The notes: generated from the sequence alone by a model not told the origin. A stretch of DNA of 64,000 bases from Acetispira formosa (nom. nud.) (GCA_023525915.1 CP026657.1:3558001-3622000), one strand, 5' to 3'. Positions 54,142-63,709 are shown, counted from the stretch's first letter. Made by a program: numbers and translations.

Positions 54142-54450
54142 ACTACCTGACTCATTATTAAAATGGAGTCTGGTTCGAATCCCGTTGTGTTATTTTTGGA
54201 TATTTCAGCCAGTCGAACTCAAGTTGGCCAGTTGGATGTGGGGCACAACACGGGGCATAATTAAATCATAAAATACAATATGGTTTCAGTGTATTAATAT
54301 TACTTTATGAATCCCGCCCTCGCCAGAATTTGGTTCCAGGCAACCCGAAATTATCCATTAATCCTTCCGGGATAAAGGTTTCGGGTTTTTCTTTGACTCG
54401 TAGCGGTCCGGTAAAAACCTCTGCCAGGCGCTTTATGTACCGCAACCCCA
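54142..54450. other. Right end of the tRNA-Ser island
   Basis: No gene. Contains the tRNA T-arm-like GGTTCGAATCCC (54172), two GGGGCA repeats (54240, 54253) like those beside P4-type integrase genes, and the candidate attR GAATCCCGCCCTCGCC (54309-54324). Confidence 0.5.
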
Positions 54451-54463
54451 ACACTGCCGCTTC

Positions 54464-54840
54464 GGAACTAGTACATAGTCAAGGTTGTAATTTCGTAACC
54501 GTATAGACCCGCCGGAAGCCGGGGATTGCTTTTGTCCTGGCTCCGTTCCGGGGGGGCTTTAGTCACGGAGCCAGGACAAAAGCAATCCCCGGCTTCCGGC
54601 TCCCACTTCAGGCATGCATACTTTCCAGGCAGGGGGAAAGCCGACCAGGCAGCCGCCGGGAGAAATGTTTTTGCCCGGCTCTGGTGACTCTCGACCCCGG
54701 GAACCAGAGCCGGGCAAAAACATTTCTCCCGGCGGCGGTCCCCCGCTTTTCCGCAATTGTGACATCAATCCTGTGCTGGCGTTAAGTGATTTAATTTATT
54801 GTTGATTAATGTCATTGCAAGTTGAATATATAGTTCCCCA
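54464..54840. repeat. Composite foldback element, hairpins B and A (copy 6)
   Basis: Inverted relative to the copy at 44.7 kb: hairpin B (54511-54600), 51-bp linker, hairpin A (54652-54736). The right end TTGCAAGTTGAATATATAGT TCCCC matches the terminal repeat; the left end GGAACTAGTACATAGTC is diverged. Hairpin B here carries a G insertion in the loop, and its stem changed to TCCTGG/CCAGGA, paired on both sides. Confidence 0.85.
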
Positions 54841-54992
54841 AATGATACCGCGTCAAACGATGCCCCTGTATCTGCCTGGTTTCGGCAGTCCGGTCTTCCT
54901 GTCTTGATGGCTTGTATAATTCCATGAAATGGAGATAATGATTGAAAGTGGTTTTATCCTTATAATATGAATACAGTACGGAGCAATTGTTT

Positions 54993-56090
54993 ATGGGCAG
55001 AGTGAAGGCGCGTAACGGGATCCTCTCCATTACGCCTTATGTGCCGGGTAAACCGGTTGAGGAAGTGCAGAAGGAATATGGGCTGACGGACGTGGTTAAA
55101 ATGGCGTCCAACGAAAATCCGCTTAAAACCTCCCCCAAGGCCATGGCAGCCATGCGGGCGGAACTGGAAAAGGTTTACATGTATCCTGAAGGCAGCAGCC
55201 CCGATCTTAGGGCGGCTTTGGCTTTGAGGCACGGCCTGAACCCGGACCAGTTCATGGTAGGCAACGGCGGCGACCATGTGATTGCCATGATCACCGAAGC
55301 GTTTGTCAATGAAGGCGATGAAGTGATCATGGCCCTGCCTTCATTTAAAACCTATGAATTGGCCACTATAATTATCGGCGGCCGGATTGTGGGGGTGCCG
55401 GTTGATTCGGAATCGCTGACCATTGACCTTGAGGCCATGCTGGCCGCGATAACCGACAGGACCAAGCTCATCTTTCTCTGCAACCCCAACAACCCCACCG
55501 GCACCATAGTGCGGCAGCGGGAGGTGGACGCTTTCCTTGACCGGGTGCCCGAACGCTGTCTGGTGGTGTTTGACGAAGCCTATCGTGAATACGCCGAAGC
55601 GCCGGATTTCCCGGACGGGCTGGACTATGTGAAGCGGCACAAAAACGTCATTGTCATCCGCACTTTCAGCAAGGTTTACGGGCTGGCGGGCCAGCGCATC
55701 GGCTATGCGGCGGCCCCGCAGGCAATAATGGACACCCTGAACCGGGTGCTGCCGCCGTTCCCGGCCAACCGGGTGGCTCAGGCGGGTGCGCTGGCGGCGC
55801 TGAACGATGATGATTTCCTCCGGGAAGTTTTGCGGGTGAACAGGGAAGGGCGCGAGTATCTAGAGGCTGAGTTCTCCAAGCTGGGTATGACTTACTCTGA
55901 ATCCCAGGCCAATTTTATTTTTGTTGATCTCAAGCACAATGCGGCTGATTTGGCCGAGAAATTGCTGAAAAAAGGGTTTATCCTCCGGCCGGGCGGCCCG
56001 TGGGGTTATCCGAGTTCTTTCCGGGTAACTATAGGCACACCGGAAGAAAATAAACGATTCATCACCGCCCTGAACGCCCTCCTCAACTGA
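54993..56090 (+). CDS. hisC: Histidinol-phosphate aminotransferase
   Basis: Pyridoxal-phosphate enzyme of histidine synthesis. Class I/II aminotransferase fold: SITPYVPGKPVEEVQKEYGL, KMASNENPLKTSPKA, FLCNPNNPTGTIV, VVFDEAYREYAE and the Schiff-base lysine (about K227) in TFSKVYGLAGQRIGY. It ends FRVTIGTPEENKRFITALN. ATG at 54993 follows GGAG; an earlier TTG is less likely. It stands alone, away from other his genes. Confidence 0.95.
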   Translation: MGRVKARNGILSITPYVPGKPVEEVQKEYGLTDVVKMASNENPLKTSPKAMAAMRAELEKVYMYPEGSSPDLRAALALRHGLNPDQFMVGNGGDHVIAMITEAFVNEGDEVIMALPSFKTYELATIIIGGRIVGVPVDSESLTIDLEAMLAAITDRTKLIFLCNPNNPTGTIVRQREVDAFLDRVPERCLVVFDEAYREYAEAPDFPDGLDYVKRHKNVIVIRTFSKVYGLAGQRIGYAAAPQAIMDTLNRVLPPFPANRVAQAGALAALNDDDFLREVLRVNREGREYLEAEFSKLGMTYSESQANFIFVDLKHNAADLAEKLLKKGFILRPGGPWGYPSSFRVTIGTPEENKRFITALNALLN

Positions 56091-56097
56091 CAAGACA

Positions 56098-56232
56098 TCC
56101 ATAGCCGAGGGGGCGCCGCTCTTAATACGATGATTGGCACCACAATTACCTATTACGGGAAGGACTTACCTAGACGAAGGATGCGTGAGCATCCGTGGGT
56201 CCAGGGCTCCGCCCTGGTTGACAAATGGGGGG
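56098..56232 (+). repeat. Family-3 dispersed repeat (copy 5)
   Basis: Contains CTCTTAATACGATGATTGGC, CCTATTACGGGAAGG and CCTAGACGAAGGATGCGTGA, and the hairpins GGATGCGTGAGCATCC and CAGGGCTCCGCCCTG also present at 42.8 kb. It directly follows hisC. Confidence 0.8.
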
Positions 56233-56301
56233 GGTGTTATATAATTTGGGGCGTTACGGGGTTTGGAATTTTACATCTGTTACTTATAGAAAGGATTGCT
56301 C

Positions 56302-57057
56302 ATGATTCAGAGACTGCTTCTCCTTATGGCGGTTTTCCTTATGTCAACCTCGGCCGCCTGGGCCCAGGACAAGGTCTACAAATTCGCGGTCGACACCTAT
56401 TATCCCCCCTTCTCCTATACCGATGAGGCCACCGGAGAACTGGGCGGCTTTGACGTGGATATCGCCAAAGCGGTCTGTGCAAAAATGGGCCTGACCTGCG
56501 AAGTCGTGGCCGTACCCTTCGACGAGATCATCCCTGAAGTGGAAAACAGCCAGATTGACGTCGGCTGCGCCGGCATCGCCTACACTGAAGAGCGCGCCCA
56601 GCGGGTGCTCTACACCAACAAGTATTTCCGGTCCAGCAGCCTGTTCCTGGAGCTGCCCGGCACTTTCGACGGCATTACTCCTGAAACCATCAAGGGCAAA
56701 AAAGTGGCCGTCCAGGCCAGCACCAATCAGGAAGAATACCTGCGGCGCACCTATGGCGACCTGATTGAAGTCGTGCCGGTCAAAGGCTTTGATGAGATCA
56801 TCGCCGGAGTCAATAATAAGACTTTCGATCTGGGATTCATTGACGGATTGCCCGGCTATCATTACCTTAAAAGTGACGAGGGCCTCAATCTGGACATCGT
56901 GGGCGACCCGGTCCATCTTGATGACGGCTCCTGCATGGTTCTGCGCAAAGGCCAGGAGGCTTTGCGGGACCGCATCAACAAGGCCATTGAAGAGTTGCGC
57001 CTGAGCGGCGAATACGACGCCATCAACATCAAGTATTTTGAATTCAACGTCTATTAA
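56302..57057 (+). CDS. Periplasmic amino-acid-type substrate-binding protein
   Basis: SBP_bac_3 family protein (251 residues). Signal peptide IQRLLLLMAVFLMSTSAAWA, then the two-lobed fold: YKFAVDTYYPPFSYTDEATG, GGFDVDIAKAVCAKMGL and QIDVGCAGIAYTEERAQRVL. LGFIDGLPGYHYL forms the second lobe. No ABC permease or ATPase follows; instead a hybrid histidine kinase gene lies 270 bp downstream, so it may serve a sensor rather than a transporter. Start set by AAAGGA before ATG 56302. Confidence 0.92.
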   Translation: MIQRLLLLMAVFLMSTSAAWAQDKVYKFAVDTYYPPFSYTDEATGELGGFDVDIAKAVCAKMGLTCEVVAVPFDEIIPEVENSQIDVGCAGIAYTEERAQRVLYTNKYFRSSSLFLELPGTFDGITPETIKGKKVAVQASTNQEEYLRRTYGDLIEVVPVKGFDEIIAGVNNKTFDLGFIDGLPGYHYLKSDEGLNLDIVGDPVHLDDGSCMVLRKGQEALRDRINKAIEELRLSGEYDAINIKYFEFNVY

Positions 57058-57329
57058 TGTGCTTTTCCTGTCAAGGCACGTTTAGAGAATGTGGCTGGGG
57101 CGCGGAGGCTCGATATTTTCGGGCCGTCCACCCCGGCCGCGTTCCGGGGCACATGCAAATGACAGATTTTTTTATAACCGGCTTTTATGCCAACTTTCCG
57201 CCTTTATAAAAATGAGGGTTTCATCTTCGGAATGCCATATCGCAATCTTATATTTCCCAGTGCCTTATATCATCCGCCCGCTGCGGAGCAGCACTGCTTG
57301 TTCCCCTGCTTGAGACACTGAGGTTCCCT

Positions 57330-60300
57330 GTGCCATCACCTTCCAGCGCCAATCCGGTCAATTCTCCGCCCCGCCCCAAACTGTGGAGCGCCAATATATC
57401 CGTTTTCTTCGCCCTTCTTTTTCTGACCCTCCTGATGGTCGTGGGGCTGATCGGATTTAAGGAAATTGACAACATAAAGTCGGTCCGGGGCCTGACAGAC
57501 CAGATTCAGGTGAGCCTTTTGCCGGAATTTGTGGACAGTCAAAAGACGCTTCTCAATATAGAGAACCTGCGGCGGCTGACCGAAATAGCCTATATCTCCG
57601 ATGACCGCCGCACCAGAAGGAACGCCCGAATCAACACCCGGGCCCTGGTGGCGGAATCAATTTTCACCAGCGATGAAAAGCTCCACGATGACGCCCTCAG
57701 GGCCTCTTCCGGCATTGACAATCTAGTCAGGGCGCGTGACCGTATTGAGGCTTTGCGGGAAAAGCTCTCTGAAACCACCCGCGAGTATTTCACCGCCCTG
57801 GAGCAACTGACCGCCTACATCCAGGATCCTGAAGAGCAGCGGGTGCTTTTCGATTTCTTTTTCGCGAACATGATGTCCGGCCGCGACACTGTTTTTAAGG
57901 TGGAAGAAGCCGAGTTTTCGAAATTGATCGAAGATCACAAAGCGGAGATTCGAGAGATGCTGGCCAGCCGCCCCGGCGGCCGCAAAAGTGAGGCGGCCTT
58001 TGAGTCCGCCATGGCCATTCTGAATAATTACGTGTCTCAGGCCATATCCATCAAGGCGCTGAGCGCCCAGTCCACCGCCTACTGGGCGGATATCGACCTG
58101 GTGCTCAAAACCATGCGCGACAAAATCCGCCTGGGGTCCGAGCACTCCATAAACCGGGCCCTGACCTCAATCAAAGAAGCTACGGCAGTCACCACCACCA
58201 CCACCTATTTCATGTTCGGGCTCATGGCCCTTTTCATCATCATTGATTTTGGGGTGGTTTATTTCTATATCACCAGGCCCCTGCGCTGGACTTCCGGCAA
58301 GCTGAAAGATATTCAGGCCGGCAAGCTCGATTCCAAGCTGCCCTCCATCAACATCACTGAAATATCGACCATCGCCGCCCTCCTGGACCGCTTCAGCGAC
58401 CATCTGTCCACCCTCTACCAGCAGGCCAACCAGCTGGAGGAAGAAGCCGCCCGGAAAAAGGATCTGGAAGAAATCATGCGGGCGGTCTTCAAGGCTTCAC
58501 TCGACGGCTACATCGTCTGGAGCAACGACCGGATAGAGCAGGCCAGCCCCGGAGCGCTGAAGCTCCTGGATCTGGAGGACGAGCGGGAATTCATCGATCA
58601 TCACCGCGATTATGGAATCAGCGACAAGCACTGGCGGGCCATGCTGGAGAGGGCCACCCAAGAGGGCGGCATCCGTGAGGAATTATTGCTCCATACCCGG
58701 CTGGGTGAGCCGGTGCCCTGCGAAGTGACCCACCTGCCGCTGATGTTTCATGAACGCACCAGCCTTTTGAGCTACATCCGCGATTTGCGGGAACAGAAGA
58801 AAACCGAGGAAGCCTTACTCTCGGCCAAGGAGCAGGCCGAAGTGGCCACCAGGGCCAAAAGTGAATTTCTGGCCAATATGAGCCACGAAATCCGCACCCC
58901 CATGAACGCCATTCTAGGCCTTACCCATATCCTTCAGGATACGGAACTGGATGAGAATCAGATGCTGTATCTGTCCAGGGTCGAGGGCTCGGCGGACGGG
59001 CTTCTGCGAATTATTAATGACATTCTGGATTTTTCCAAAATCGAAGCCGGCAAGCTGGAAATGGAAAACACTGATTTTCAGCTGGAAGATGTGCTCAAAT
59101 CAGTGGTCGTTTTCAATAGCCCGGCCGCCGAGCAGAGGGATGTGGAACTCCTGATTTCGCTGCCGGAGGTTTCGGCCGCCGGCCTGTGCGGCGATCCCAC
59201 CCGCCTCAAGCAGGTTTTGAATAATCTGGTCAGCAATGCCGTGAAATTCACTGATCACGGCTATGTGTCGGTCTCGGTTGTTCAATGTCCATCCTCACCG
59301 CCGCTGTCCGCCTCTGGCCGTATCTGCCTCAAATTCGCGGTCAAAGACACCGGCATAGGCCTGACCAAAGAGCAGGCCGACAAGCTTTTCTCCGCTTTCT
59401 CCCAAGCCGATACCTCCACCACCCGCAAATACGGCGGCACTGGTCTGGGGCTGGCCATATCCAAGCGTCTGGTGGAAATGATGGACGGCGAAATCTGGGT
59501 GGAAAGCCGCCCTGGAGAAGGCAGCACCTTCTATTTCACCGCTGTTTTCGACATCCCCGTTTCCGATGGGCCGGCGGCGGGCCGACGTCCCGGCTTTGAA
59601 GGTTCCACGGCCGTGGTGGTCAGCGGCAACGAAGTCAGCCTTGAGAACATGGAAGAGCAGCTGCGGCAGATTTCCTTCAAGGTTCATGGCTTTCTGTGCT
59701 CTGAGGAAGCCCTGGACTTTCTGAAACAGCAGCCCGAGCGAATCGACCTTCTGCTGGCCGATTGGTCGCTGGACAAGATTTCAGGCCTGGAGTTTTTAAG
59801 GTCGGTTCGCGAAACGTCCTCCAAAAAAGAGCTGCCCGCGATTCTGGTGGTTCCGGCCTCTTTCCGGCAGCAGGTGGCGGGGAGTTCCGGGGATTATTAC
59901 AATGGGCTTTTGACTAAACCCGTTTCTCCTTCAGAGATGTTTGACGCCGTCACCTCCGTCTTCGGTCGGGAGGCGGCCCAGAGAGGCGTGGAGGCCGCCA
60001 GGACTGACGCGGCTGATGTGGCGTCCGCGATCAAGGGGGCGCGAATCCTTCTGGCTGAAGATAATGAGGTCAACCAACTGGTGGCCCGTAAAATTCTGGA
60101 AAAAGCCGGCCTGAATGTGACCATAGCCAACAACGGCCGCGAGGCTTTGGATATGATTGAGAAGGAGCCGTTTGACCTGGTGCTGATGGACATTCAGATG
60201 CCGGAGATGGACGGACTGGAGGCGACGCGCCAATTGCGGATCAAGCCTGAATTCGCAAATCTGCCGGTTGTGGCCATGACGGCCCACGCTATGAGCGGCG

Positions 60301-60416
60301 ACCGGGAGCTGAGCCTGGAAGCCGGAATGAACGATCACGTCACCAAGCCCATAAACCTGCCGGAGCTGTTCAGCACCCTGGTGCGCTGGATACCGACGCG
60401 GGAAAACCGGGATTAA
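57330..60416 (+). CDS. Hybrid sensor histidine kinase (HAMP-PAS-HisKA-HATPase-REC-REC)
   Basis: A 1028-residue kinase. TM1 ([19 protein letters not shown], about 26-48), a helical periplasmic domain of about 245 residues (TorS/4-helix-bundle-like), TM2 ([20 protein letters not shown]) and HAMP come first. A PAS-like domain, HisKA with His519 in [14 protein letters not shown], and HATPase (GTGLGLAI) follow. REC1 has Asp in [13 protein letters not shown] but lacks the usual acidic pair (VVVSGNE). REC2 is complete: [28 protein letters not shown]. No Hpt domain. GTG start has GAGG six bases upstream. Proximity to the binding-protein gene suggests periplasmic ligand sensing (inference). Confidence 0.94.
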   Translation: MPSPSSANPVNSPPRPKLWSANISVFFALLFLTLLMVVGLIGFKEIDNIKSVRGLTDQIQVSLLPEFVDSQKTLLNIENLRRLTEIAYISDDRRTRRNARINTRALVAESIFTSDEKLHDDALRASSGIDNLVRARDRIEALREKLSETTREYFTALEQLTAYIQDPEEQRVLFDFFFANMMSGRDTVFKVEEAEFSKLIEDHKAEIREMLASRPGGRKSEAAFESAMAILNNYVSQAISIKALSAQSTAYWADIDLVLKTMRDKIRLGSEHSINRALTSIKEATAVTTTTTYFMFGLMALFIIIDFGVVYFYITRPLRWTSGKLKDIQAGKLDSKLPSINITEISTIAALLDRFSDHLSTLYQQANQLEEEAARKKDLEEIMRAVFKASLDGYIVWSNDRIEQASPGALKLLDLEDEREFIDHHRDYGISDKHWRAMLERATQEGGIREELLLHTRLGEPVPCEVTHLPLMFHERTSLLSYIRDLREQKKTEEALLSAKEQAEVATRAKSEFLANMSHEIRTPMNAILGLTHILQDTELDENQMLYLSRVEGSADGLLRIINDILDFSKIEAGKLEMENTDFQLEDVLKSVVVFNSPAAEQRDVELLISLPEVSAAGLCGDPTRLKQVLNNLVSNAVKFTDHGYVSVSVVQCPSSPPLSASGRICLKFAVKDTGIGLTKEQADKLFSAFSQADTSTTRKYGGTGLGLAISKRLVEMMDGEIWVESRPGEGSTFYFTAVFDIPVSDGPAAGRRPGFEGSTAVVVSGNEVSLENMEEQLRQISFKVHGFLCSEEALDFLKQQPERIDLLLADWSLDKISGLEFLRSVRETSSKKELPAILVVPASFRQQVAGSSGDYYNGLLTKPVSPSEMFDAVTSVFGREAAQRGVEAARTDAADVASAIKGARILLAEDNEVNQLVARKILEKAGLNVTIANNGREALDMIEKEPFDLVLMDIQMPEMDGLEATRQLRIKPEFANLPVVAMTAHAMSGDRELSLEAGMNDHVTKPINLPELFSTLVRWIPTRENRD

Positions 60417-60470
60417 ACAGGAGCGGAGCGAAGCCGGAATCCGCCCGGCCGGAAAGCCGGACTTGACGCG

Positions 60471-60612
60471 GAAGTCATTTCATAAATAAGATTTTTGATT
60501 CCTGGCTAGGCGCGAAGGCTTTTTAAGCCTGAGGATATACAACATATTTCGAGCCTTAAAAAGACTCCCGCAACGACGCCAGGGAGCAAAAAGATATTTA
60601 TGAAATGACTTC
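60471..60612. repeat. Long foldback repeat, family F (copy 2)
   Basis: Perfect 18-bp outer stem GAAGTCATTTCATAAATA with its complement, inner imperfect stem, and the same core (CCTGGCTAGGCGCGA, ATATTTCGAGCC, CAACGACGCCAGG) as the copy at 9.7 kb. The outer stems differ in sequence between copies but each is self-paired. It ends 4 bp from the stop of the next gene. Confidence 0.85.
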
Positions 60613-60616
60613 GCAG

Positions 60617-61033
60617 TCATTTTACCGGCAAACCGGATATGAACTGGACGGCAAACTCAATGGCCTCCACGGTCAGCCCTTCGCAGGCATGGGGAGGATC
60701 GTCTTTTGCAAAACCGCCTGGCCTCAGTTCACGGCACCTTAGCGAGCCGAATTTTTTCTCAAACCCTTCCGCGAATCTATAGCAGGCTTCTACTATTTCG
60801 GTTTCAGCCGACCCGGTTTTGTGTCCATACAAACCCAGAAACAAAAGCGGCCCCTCCACCAGCCCACACTGGGCCCGATAACCTCCCGCTCCATGCAAAC
60901 CGGCGGAGGCCTGAATTATCTGCTCCCCGAGCGGCAGATCGAATATGCGCTCCAGGCCGCGAAGGGCGCTTCTGGCGCAGTTCAGGTCTTCCTGCCAATA
61001 ATATTGATGGACCAGCTCCTTAATTAATGTCAT
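60617..61033 (-). CDS. C_GCAxxG_C_C family protein
   Basis: A 138-residue putative redox protein. Family blocks in order: LNCARSALRGLERIF, GLHGAGGYRAQCGLVEGPLL FLGLYG, KKFGSLRCREL and HACEGLTVEAIEF, giving the spaced cysteines of the family. The GCAxxG block is degenerate (GYRAQCG). Members are common in anaerobes and lie near redox enzymes; function unproven. ATG at 61033. A family-F foldback lies at its 3' end and a composite foldback at its 5' end. Confidence 0.8.
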   Translation of the reverse strand: MTLIKELVHQYYWQEDLNCARSALRGLERIFDLPLGEQIIQASAGLHGAGGYRAQCGLVEGPLLFLGLYGHKTGSAETEIVEACYRFAEGFEKKFGSLRCRELRPGGFAKDDPPHACEGLTVEAIEFAVQFISGLPVK

Positions 61034-61044
61034 CAAAACCTCTT

Positions 61045-61365
61045 AAAGCACTTAACTCCAGTATATGGTTAATGTTACAATTGCGGAAAAGCAAGTGACC
61101 GCCACCGGGAGAAATGTTTTTGCCCGGCTCCGGTTCCGGGGGTCGCGAGTCACCGGAGCCGGGCAAAAACATTCCTCCCGGCGGCTACTTGATCGTCTTT
61201 CCCCAGGGCTGAAAAGCGTGAATAGCCACTGTGGGAGCCGGAAGCTGGGGATTGTTTTTGTCCCGGCTCCGTGACTAAAGACCCCTGGAACGGAGGCGGG
61301 ACAAAAACAATCCCCAGCTTCCGGCGGGTCAATGGGTTCATTGCAATTAAAGTATATAGTTCCCT
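61045..61365. repeat. Composite foldback element, hairpins A and B (copy 7)
   Basis: Very close to the copy at 44.7 kb. Hairpin A (61101-61185), linker, hairpin B (61237-61325) and the right terminal repeat (TTGCAATTAAAGTATATAGT) are present; the left terminal repeat is missing, the element running up to the start codon of the preceding gene. Loop A reads TTCCGGGGGTCGCGAGTCA, a variant. Confidence 0.87.
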
Positions 61366-61388
61366 TATGAAAGGGCAGCCGGACCGCC

Positions 61389-62303
61389 TTAATAGAGCTT
61401 TGAAAGCGCTTCGGTCCGCCGTTTTATTTCCAGGCGGATCGCCTCCGGCTCCAGACACACGCATTTATCACCAAAACCCATCAGCATGCCATAGCCGAAA
61501 TCACTTTCCATAAAGGGAAAAGTGACCATTATCCTGTCATCACCACAGGGTTTGAGGTTCTCCAGGCCGCAGAAATCCGCCATCAGGCCCCGCAATGATT
61601 CATCAATTATGAGCTTAACCGGTATCTCGGCGGGCGTTTCCGGCGGGGAATCCGGCTCGTCAATAAACTCTCTGGGAATAAAGGTTTCATCCAGAACCTG
61701 AACATCGGACATCCGGGATAAGCGAAAAAACCGGAAATCCTGCCGCAAAGTGCAATAAGCGATAAGATACCAGTTGGAATCCTTCAGCATCAATTGATAT
61801 GGCTCTGTTGTTCGGTAACTTTCCCGTCCGCTGCCGTCGTAATACCGGAAGGCTACCAGACGGCTCTGGTCGAGTGACGTTTTTATCCGGGCAAAAATCT
61901 CCTGAAGCGGGCGTCGGGTGTACCAGGGGGTATGGTCCACCACAATGCGCCTGGCTTTCCGTTCAATCTCCCGCATGAGCCCCTCAGGGGCCAGGCCCTT
62001 GATTTTGGCAATGGTAGTGGAGACCTCCTCGCTGGTTAAGGGCGAACTGCCGAGCGCGATTAGTAATGACGTTATGTCGGCAGTGGTGAAAAGCCCCTTC
62101 TCAACCTTGTATTCCTCCATAATGCCGATGCCGCCGTTGACCCCTTGAGTGGTGGTTATGGGAATTCCGGCCATATTAATGGCCTCCACATCGCGATAGA
62201 TGGTGCGTATGCTCACTTCAAACATCTCGGCCAGCCTGGACGCTGTGATTTTTTTGTGCTGAAGCAGGAGCATGATGATTGAGACTATTCTGGCCAGTTT
62301 CAT
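61389..62303 (-). CDS. WYL-domain transcriptional regulator (YafY type)
   Basis: N-terminal helix-turn-helix (KITASRLAEMFEVSIRTIYR followed by DVEAINMAGIPI) and a WYL domain (YQLMLKDSNWYLIAYCTLRQ DFRFFRLSRM) that binds small ligands or nucleic acid, then the WCX-type C-terminus. 304 residues. It diverges from the pyridoxamine-oxidase-like and GyrI-like genes, its likely targets, across a spacer holding a TGACA-N6-TGTCA site. Confidence 0.93.
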   Translation of the reverse strand: MKLARIVSIIMLLLQHKKITASRLAEMFEVSIRTIYRDVEAINMAGIPITTTQGVNGGIGIMEEYKVEKGLFTTADITSLLIALGSSPLTSEEVSTTIAKIKGLAPEGLMREIERKARRIVVDHTPWYTRRPLQEIFARIKTSLDQSRLVAFRYYDGSGRESYRTTEPYQLMLKDSNWYLIAYCTLRQDFRFFRLSRMSDVQVLDETFIPREFIDEPDSPPETPAEIPVKLIIDESLRGLMADFCGLENLKPCGDDRIMVTFPFMESDFGYGMLMGFGDKCVCLEPEAIRLEIKRRTEALSKLY

Positions 62304-62329
62304 TTTTCACTCAAAAATGTTTTTAAATA

Positions 62330-62345
62330 TGACAGACAGTTGTCA
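62330..62345. promoter_or_regulatory. Candidate operator of the WYL regulator
   Basis: TGACAGACAGTTGTCA contains a TGACA/TGTCA inverted repeat, 27 bp upstream of the regulator's start codon. Position in a divergent spacer fits autoregulation and control of the neighbouring genes (inference). Confidence 0.5.
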
Positions 62346-62416
62346 GTATTTGTATCATATACTTAACCCATGATCATCGCAACGGTTATGCGGGCAAGTT
62401 TATGAAAAACGGTTTT

Positions 62417-62470
62417 TCACCGGCGCACAGCCAGCCCGGAACCGGCGGCCGACGGTGCGTGTAACTATAC
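62417..62470 (+). repeat. Single diverged copy of the 71-bp repeat
   Basis: CACCGGCGCACAGCCAGCC and CGGTGCGTGTAACTATAC match the ends of the tandem unit at 44.4 kb, with a different middle. It lies just upstream of the pyridoxamine-oxidase-like gene. Confidence 0.6.
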
Positions 62471-62494
62471 AACAATCAATCAGGAGGAAGAGAC

Positions 62495-62914
62495 ATGAGC
62501 AAGCTGAAAGAAGTCGAAAGACTGCTGGGGCCGGACAAACCGACATTTTTGATAACCACCGGTGAAGACGGCCGGCCTGACGCGCGGGCCATGGCGGTGA
62601 TTGAAACTGAGGGGCTGAAGACCCTCTGGATGATGACCGGGAAACAATGTGACAAGTTCAAGCAGTTGTCCAGGGAGCCTAAATGCCTGATTTACGCCAC
62701 CGATTTTGAGGATGACCAGGAATATCAGGAATTGAGATTGTGGGGCCGGATGGAATTGCTGGATGACGCGGCCTCGAAAGAGAGGGTCTGGCGTGATTAC
62801 TATAAATGTTATTTCCCCGGCGGCAAGGATGACCCCAACCTGTGCGTGTTAAAATTCACCGCCGATTCCGGCATGCTGCAAACCAAGGCTGGAAAAGAGA
62901 AGCTGTCTTTCTGA
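62495..62914 (+). CDS. Pyridoxamine 5'-phosphate oxidase-like flavin-binding protein
   Basis: A 139-residue split-barrel protein: VERLLGPDKPTFLITTGEDG, RPDARAMAV, LWMMTGKQCDKFKQLSREPK and VLKFTADSGML follow the PNPOx-like (general stress protein 26) pattern. It probably binds FMN or a related cofactor. AGGAGGAAG upstream of the ATG. First gene of a unit with the GyrI-like gene 59 bp downstream. Confidence 0.88.
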   Translation: MSKLKEVERLLGPDKPTFLITTGEDGRPDARAMAVIETEGLKTLWMMTGKQCDKFKQLSREPKCLIYATDFEDDQEYQELRLWGRMELLDDAASKERVWRDYYKCYFPGGKDDPNLCVLKFTADSGMLQTKAGKEKLSF

Positions 62915-62973
62915 CCCCCCGGCGATAATATTCATCCGCCTGAAACGGCCCAGAGCCGACAATGGAGAGCAAA

Positions 62974-63450
62974 ATGAGTGACAAAGTGACTGTAATCGAA
63001 GTCAAGGTAATTGAGCAGCCCGCCAGGCACCTGGTGGGAATGAAGATTCGGACCAACATGCGGAACGCCCAGGCTGTCTGCCCAGCCTTGTGGCAGACTT
63101 TCGGCCCGCGCATGGGTGAGGTTAAGGCGAGTGATGTTCAGGGGTCGTATGGAGTTTGCATAATGCTGAATGCCGATGATTTTGATTATTGGGCGGCGGT
63201 TGAAGCGCCGGAGGCGGCGAGTCTGCCTTCCGGCATGGAGAGCATGGAGCTGCCGGGGGGTGTTTACGCCAAGGCCGCTGTTCCATCTCTGGAACAGCTG
63301 GGGGAGGCCTATACCTATCTGTATGACACATGGCTGAAGGGCCAGACAGGGTATGCCGCCAGCCTCGGGGCGCCCTGTTTTGAGCACTATCCGCCCAATT
63401 GGCAGATAAACGATGCATTTGATGTGTATATGCCGCTCGTTAAGGCCTAG
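62974..63450 (+). CDS. GyrI-like small-molecule-binding protein
   Basis: A 158-residue stand-alone GyrI-like/AraC effector-binding domain: VKVIEQPARHLVGMKIRTNM at the start, the YGVCIMLNADDFDYWAAVEA strand, ELPGGVYAKAAVPSLEQLGE, and the family-typical FEHYPPNWQINDAFDVYMPL end. Such proteins bind drugs or heterocyclic ligands. ATG at 62974 follows GGAG; ATG at 62962 is an alternative. Confidence 0.88.
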   Translation: MSDKVTVIEVKVIEQPARHLVGMKIRTNMRNAQAVCPALWQTFGPRMGEVKASDVQGSYGVCIMLNADDFDYWAAVEAPEAASLPSGMESMELPGGVYAKAAVPSLEQLGEAYTYLYDTWLKGQTGYAASLGAPCFEHYPPNWQINDAFDVYMPLVKA

Positions 63451-63454
63451 TACA

Positions 63455-63709
63455 CAGTCAATTTTAATAATTTCGGAACAGCATTGACCCGCCGGAAGCC
63501 GGGGATTGTTTTTGTCCCGGCTCCATTCCGGGGGTCTTAGTCACGGAGCCGGAGCAAAAACAATCCCCGGCTTCCGGCTCCCACTCTGCCAGACACACTT
63601 TCCAGCCTTTAAAAGCCGACCAGGCAGCCGCCGGGAGAAATGTTTTTGCCCAGTTCCGCGACTAAGACCCCCCGGAACGGAGCTGGGCAGAAACATTTCT
63701 CCCGGCGGC
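63455..63709. repeat. Composite foldback element, hairpins B and A (copy 8)
   Basis: Hairpin B (63491-63578), linker TCCCACTCTGCCAGACACAC..., hairpin A (63627-63709). The left flank CTAGTACACAGTCAATTTTA resembles that of the copy at 54.5 kb. Loop B reads TTCCGGGGGTCTTAGTCA. Confidence 0.85.

Noticed and set aside
54166..54195. A second tRNA gene near GGTTCGAATCCC
   Set aside because: Only a T-arm-like motif is present; no acceptor stem, D-arm or anticodon arm can be drawn. Better explained as an attachment-site remnant.
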